Notes under the pieces: model-generated
The model's database searches: none
What the model was told of the DNA's origin: nothing
What the model saw: only the letters and a program-made list of their open reading frames with translations
Program-made: the position numbers and the translations under genes
Assembly: GCF_000283155.1 (NCBI RefSeq)
Contig: NW_004454160.1
Coordinates: 2,494,375 to 2,558,374 of the forward strand
Direction: 5' to 3'
DNA: 64,000 nt
From: Ceratotherium simum simum
Taxonomy: Eukaryota > Chordata > Mammalia > Perissodactyla > Rhinocerotidae
Shown: positions 62,234-64,000 of the stretch, piece by piece
Numbering within the stretch: position 1 is the first letter of the stretch
How the letters are laid out: every line of letters starts with the position of its first letter

Positions 62234-64000
62234 TTGCGTGTGTGGACATGCGTTTAAGTGAAGCAAGTCCCTTATCATTAATCCTTCATATAGGGCCACA
62301 AGGAGAGAGAGACAAATATGTTTTGACTTAGAAGACAGAAACATTTTGTTCAAGCTTTTCCAAGGGCTTTGCTAGTATTAAAGAATGAAATATTTCAGGT
62401 CAGTCACAATCATTCTCTCTATTGCCAAAAATATAATATTAATAAGACGAGAGCACTTTTTTGAGATCCTGATTATGGACTCTGATAGAAGTTTATTTCT
62501 CACACCCAGGAGAAAAATGATTACTTCTTAAATGTGCAAGTTCCTTCTCTAGGTGACTGTAGATTAAAAAAAAAAAAAAAGAGGGAGGCTGAACTGTGCA
62601 AATTCCACAAGGATAAAGAGCAGATTGGCATTTCACTTTCCTTCCTGGAAATGCGGAAATCCATCCAAGGATTATTTTGGGGGTGTAGCTGGTTATTGCT
62701 TTTTGACTCCCAAGAGATAAAGTAGTTCAGCAGGAAAGAATACTTAAGTGGTTTTCTAGTTTTGACCTTTAGGGATACTTTTCCACAGGGAAAAGTAGGG
62801 AACTGGTGGAATGTGGAATCTTTTCCCCTTCTTTCTTTCATCTATGTGGTTTATTTTTGCTTTACTTTTTCTGGTTTCCAGTGAGCTTTGAATTTTATTT
62901 GCCCATGACTGAGATATTCAGGGGTCTGCACTGGCAACAGCAATTAGCAAATTTATAAATTAGGGTCTGTTTACACTTCTTTGGGCAAGGATAATCATTA
63001 GTTAATTTAGGTGAGGCCCTTGCTCTAAGTGTCAAGGTGGAAAATGAGACTCAGTGGGGAGGACTGGAGGTGAAATGGGAAGAGGTGGGGAACCCAAGCA
63101 ACTGGTGATGACAAATCAGCATTTATTCAGTGCCATTAATGGCTTCACTTTGAGGCGGGACATCTTGCTGACTGCAAACCGATGGTGAGATTTTGATAGC
63201 AGAAGTGAAAATAGGCCTTGCAATCGATACTGTCCATTCTGTACTCTTTTATCAGCCAGTGTTCAGCTTTGTCCTTTATACCTAAGTGTATAAAGTGTAT
63301 TAAAAAGTATATATACAAGTGTATGTGTTTATACACAAATTTGTGTGTGAACACCACAGTGCTAAATGGGACATAGATAATATTTCAGAGAAAATAAACT
63401 GCCTTTTTTTGTGGAGCCAATTTAACAAATTGAGAACCCCTAAAATTTGGGGGGCCAGAAATTTTGTTATCTCTAAGTATCATTTGACAATTCAAGAGAA
63501 CCCCAGATTTGAAACTTCTGGGTATTGATGTTCTCATTTAACTTTAATTAATTGAAATTTTGACCAAAGTCTAAGAGAAAACACCAGAAAATGAGACTGT
63601 ACAGATGTTAAAAGAACAGGGAGAGTGGAAATTTTTCTACCTAAATTTGGCATTTAATTTAGTGAATAATGCCATCTTCATTTTGGATGGGCAGAATGCT
63701 GCCTTGTATTCTGAAGAGTCATTTCATGTTCTTCCACGCAGAGTTAACGAAATCACTGAGAGAAATCTGGATAATAATAACGGTTAATAGAAATAACGAG
63801 AGAAACATTGTGATTTTGGGAAAATTTCTTAAGAACATAGGAAATACATGCAAAAATCTTCTCCCTATTTATCCTCTTGTATTTTCTTCAACATAGTTGC
63901 CCAGGCTCAAATGAGCTGTTTCCAAATTGCCATACACTTTAGAGGAATAAAAACAACAACAAAAAAGAAAAGAACCCCTAAGTATGGATTGCACAAGTAA

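Larger units (their letters stand above)
56380..64000 (+). other. TBX15: TBX15 gene, 5' end (leader, first coding exon, part of intron 1)
   Basis: This is the start of the T-box transcription factor gene TBX15. It is identified by the N-terminal exon, whose translation matches the human 602-residue isoform almost residue for residue, and by its position just downstream of WARS2 on the same strand. The T-box DNA-binding domain is encoded by later exons, outside the window. The transcription start is not directly visible. The left limit given is an estimate from the CCAAT boxes at 56.27-56.32 kb and the start of the dense CpG block. The gene runs off the right edge in intron 1. Confidence 0.9.
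57075..64000. other. TBX15 intron 1 (partial)
   Basis: This intron part is strikingly free of transposons. I see no ERE, L1, L2 or clear MIR in 6.9 kb. It has a (GC)n(AC)n tract at 57934-57963, further CpG blocks at 59.87-60.64 and 60.89-61.83 kb, and AT-rich sequence after 61.95 kb. No second coding exon is recognisable. The right edge is still intronic. Confidence 0.75.

Overview
The window is nuclear DNA of a placental mammal, almost certainly an odd-toed ungulate and most likely a horse-type genome. Six copies of the tRNA-derived ERE SINE, the perissodactyl-specific short interspersed repeat, are present. Most of them have target-site duplications still readable. Around them lie the usual mammalian repeats: MIR, L2, 5'-truncated L1, hAT-Charlie MITEs and MaLR-type LTR remnants. 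Species within Perissodactyla cannot be settled from the sequence alone.

Two genes are recognisable, both on the + strand. Positions 1-20,250 are the 3' part of WARS2, the mitochondrial tryptophanyl-tRNA synthetase. Four coding exons (3031-3111, 5588-5673, 18050-18168, 19727-20175) sum to 735 bases, stay in frame across all junctions, and give residues 117-360 of a protein with the human length of 360. The HIGH-like motif and the mitochondrial targeting region lie upstream of the window. From about 56.4 kb to the right edge is the 5' end of TBX15, a T-box transcription factor of skeletal, skin and adipose patterning. It is represented by its leader, its first coding exon (56870-57074, 68 codons plus one base) and about 6.9 kb of intron 1. 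The order WARS2 then TBX15 on one strand is the known mammalian arrangement at this locus.

The roughly 36 kb between the genes falls into two halves. From 20.3 to 36.4 kb it is AT-rich and repeat-loaded. It includes a 2.6-kb antisense L2 fragment with a MaLR-type LTR inserted in it, and a nested MIR/L1/MER5A stack. From 36.5 kb onward it changes to a repeat-poor landscape with repeated CpG-rich blocks at 36.5-38.5, 43.2-43.9, 44.2-45.1, 51.6-52.1, 54.5-55.7, 56.4-57.2, 59.9-60.6 and 60.9-61.8 kb. That is the look expected of the regulatory domain of a developmental transcription factor. No further protein gene, tRNA, rRNA or CRISPR array was found. The many long open frames in the CpG blocks look like GC-rich chance frames.

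I do not see a new multi-gene system. The observations most worth testing concern TBX15 expression. They are a leader with two short uORFs and a G-quadruplex motif, a paired CCAAT-box promoter, a divergent pair of TATA elements beside a CpG block at 52.04 kb, and a CCAAT/TATA cluster in intron 1 at 62.2 kb. Two odd patches in WARS2 introns also merit a conservation check.
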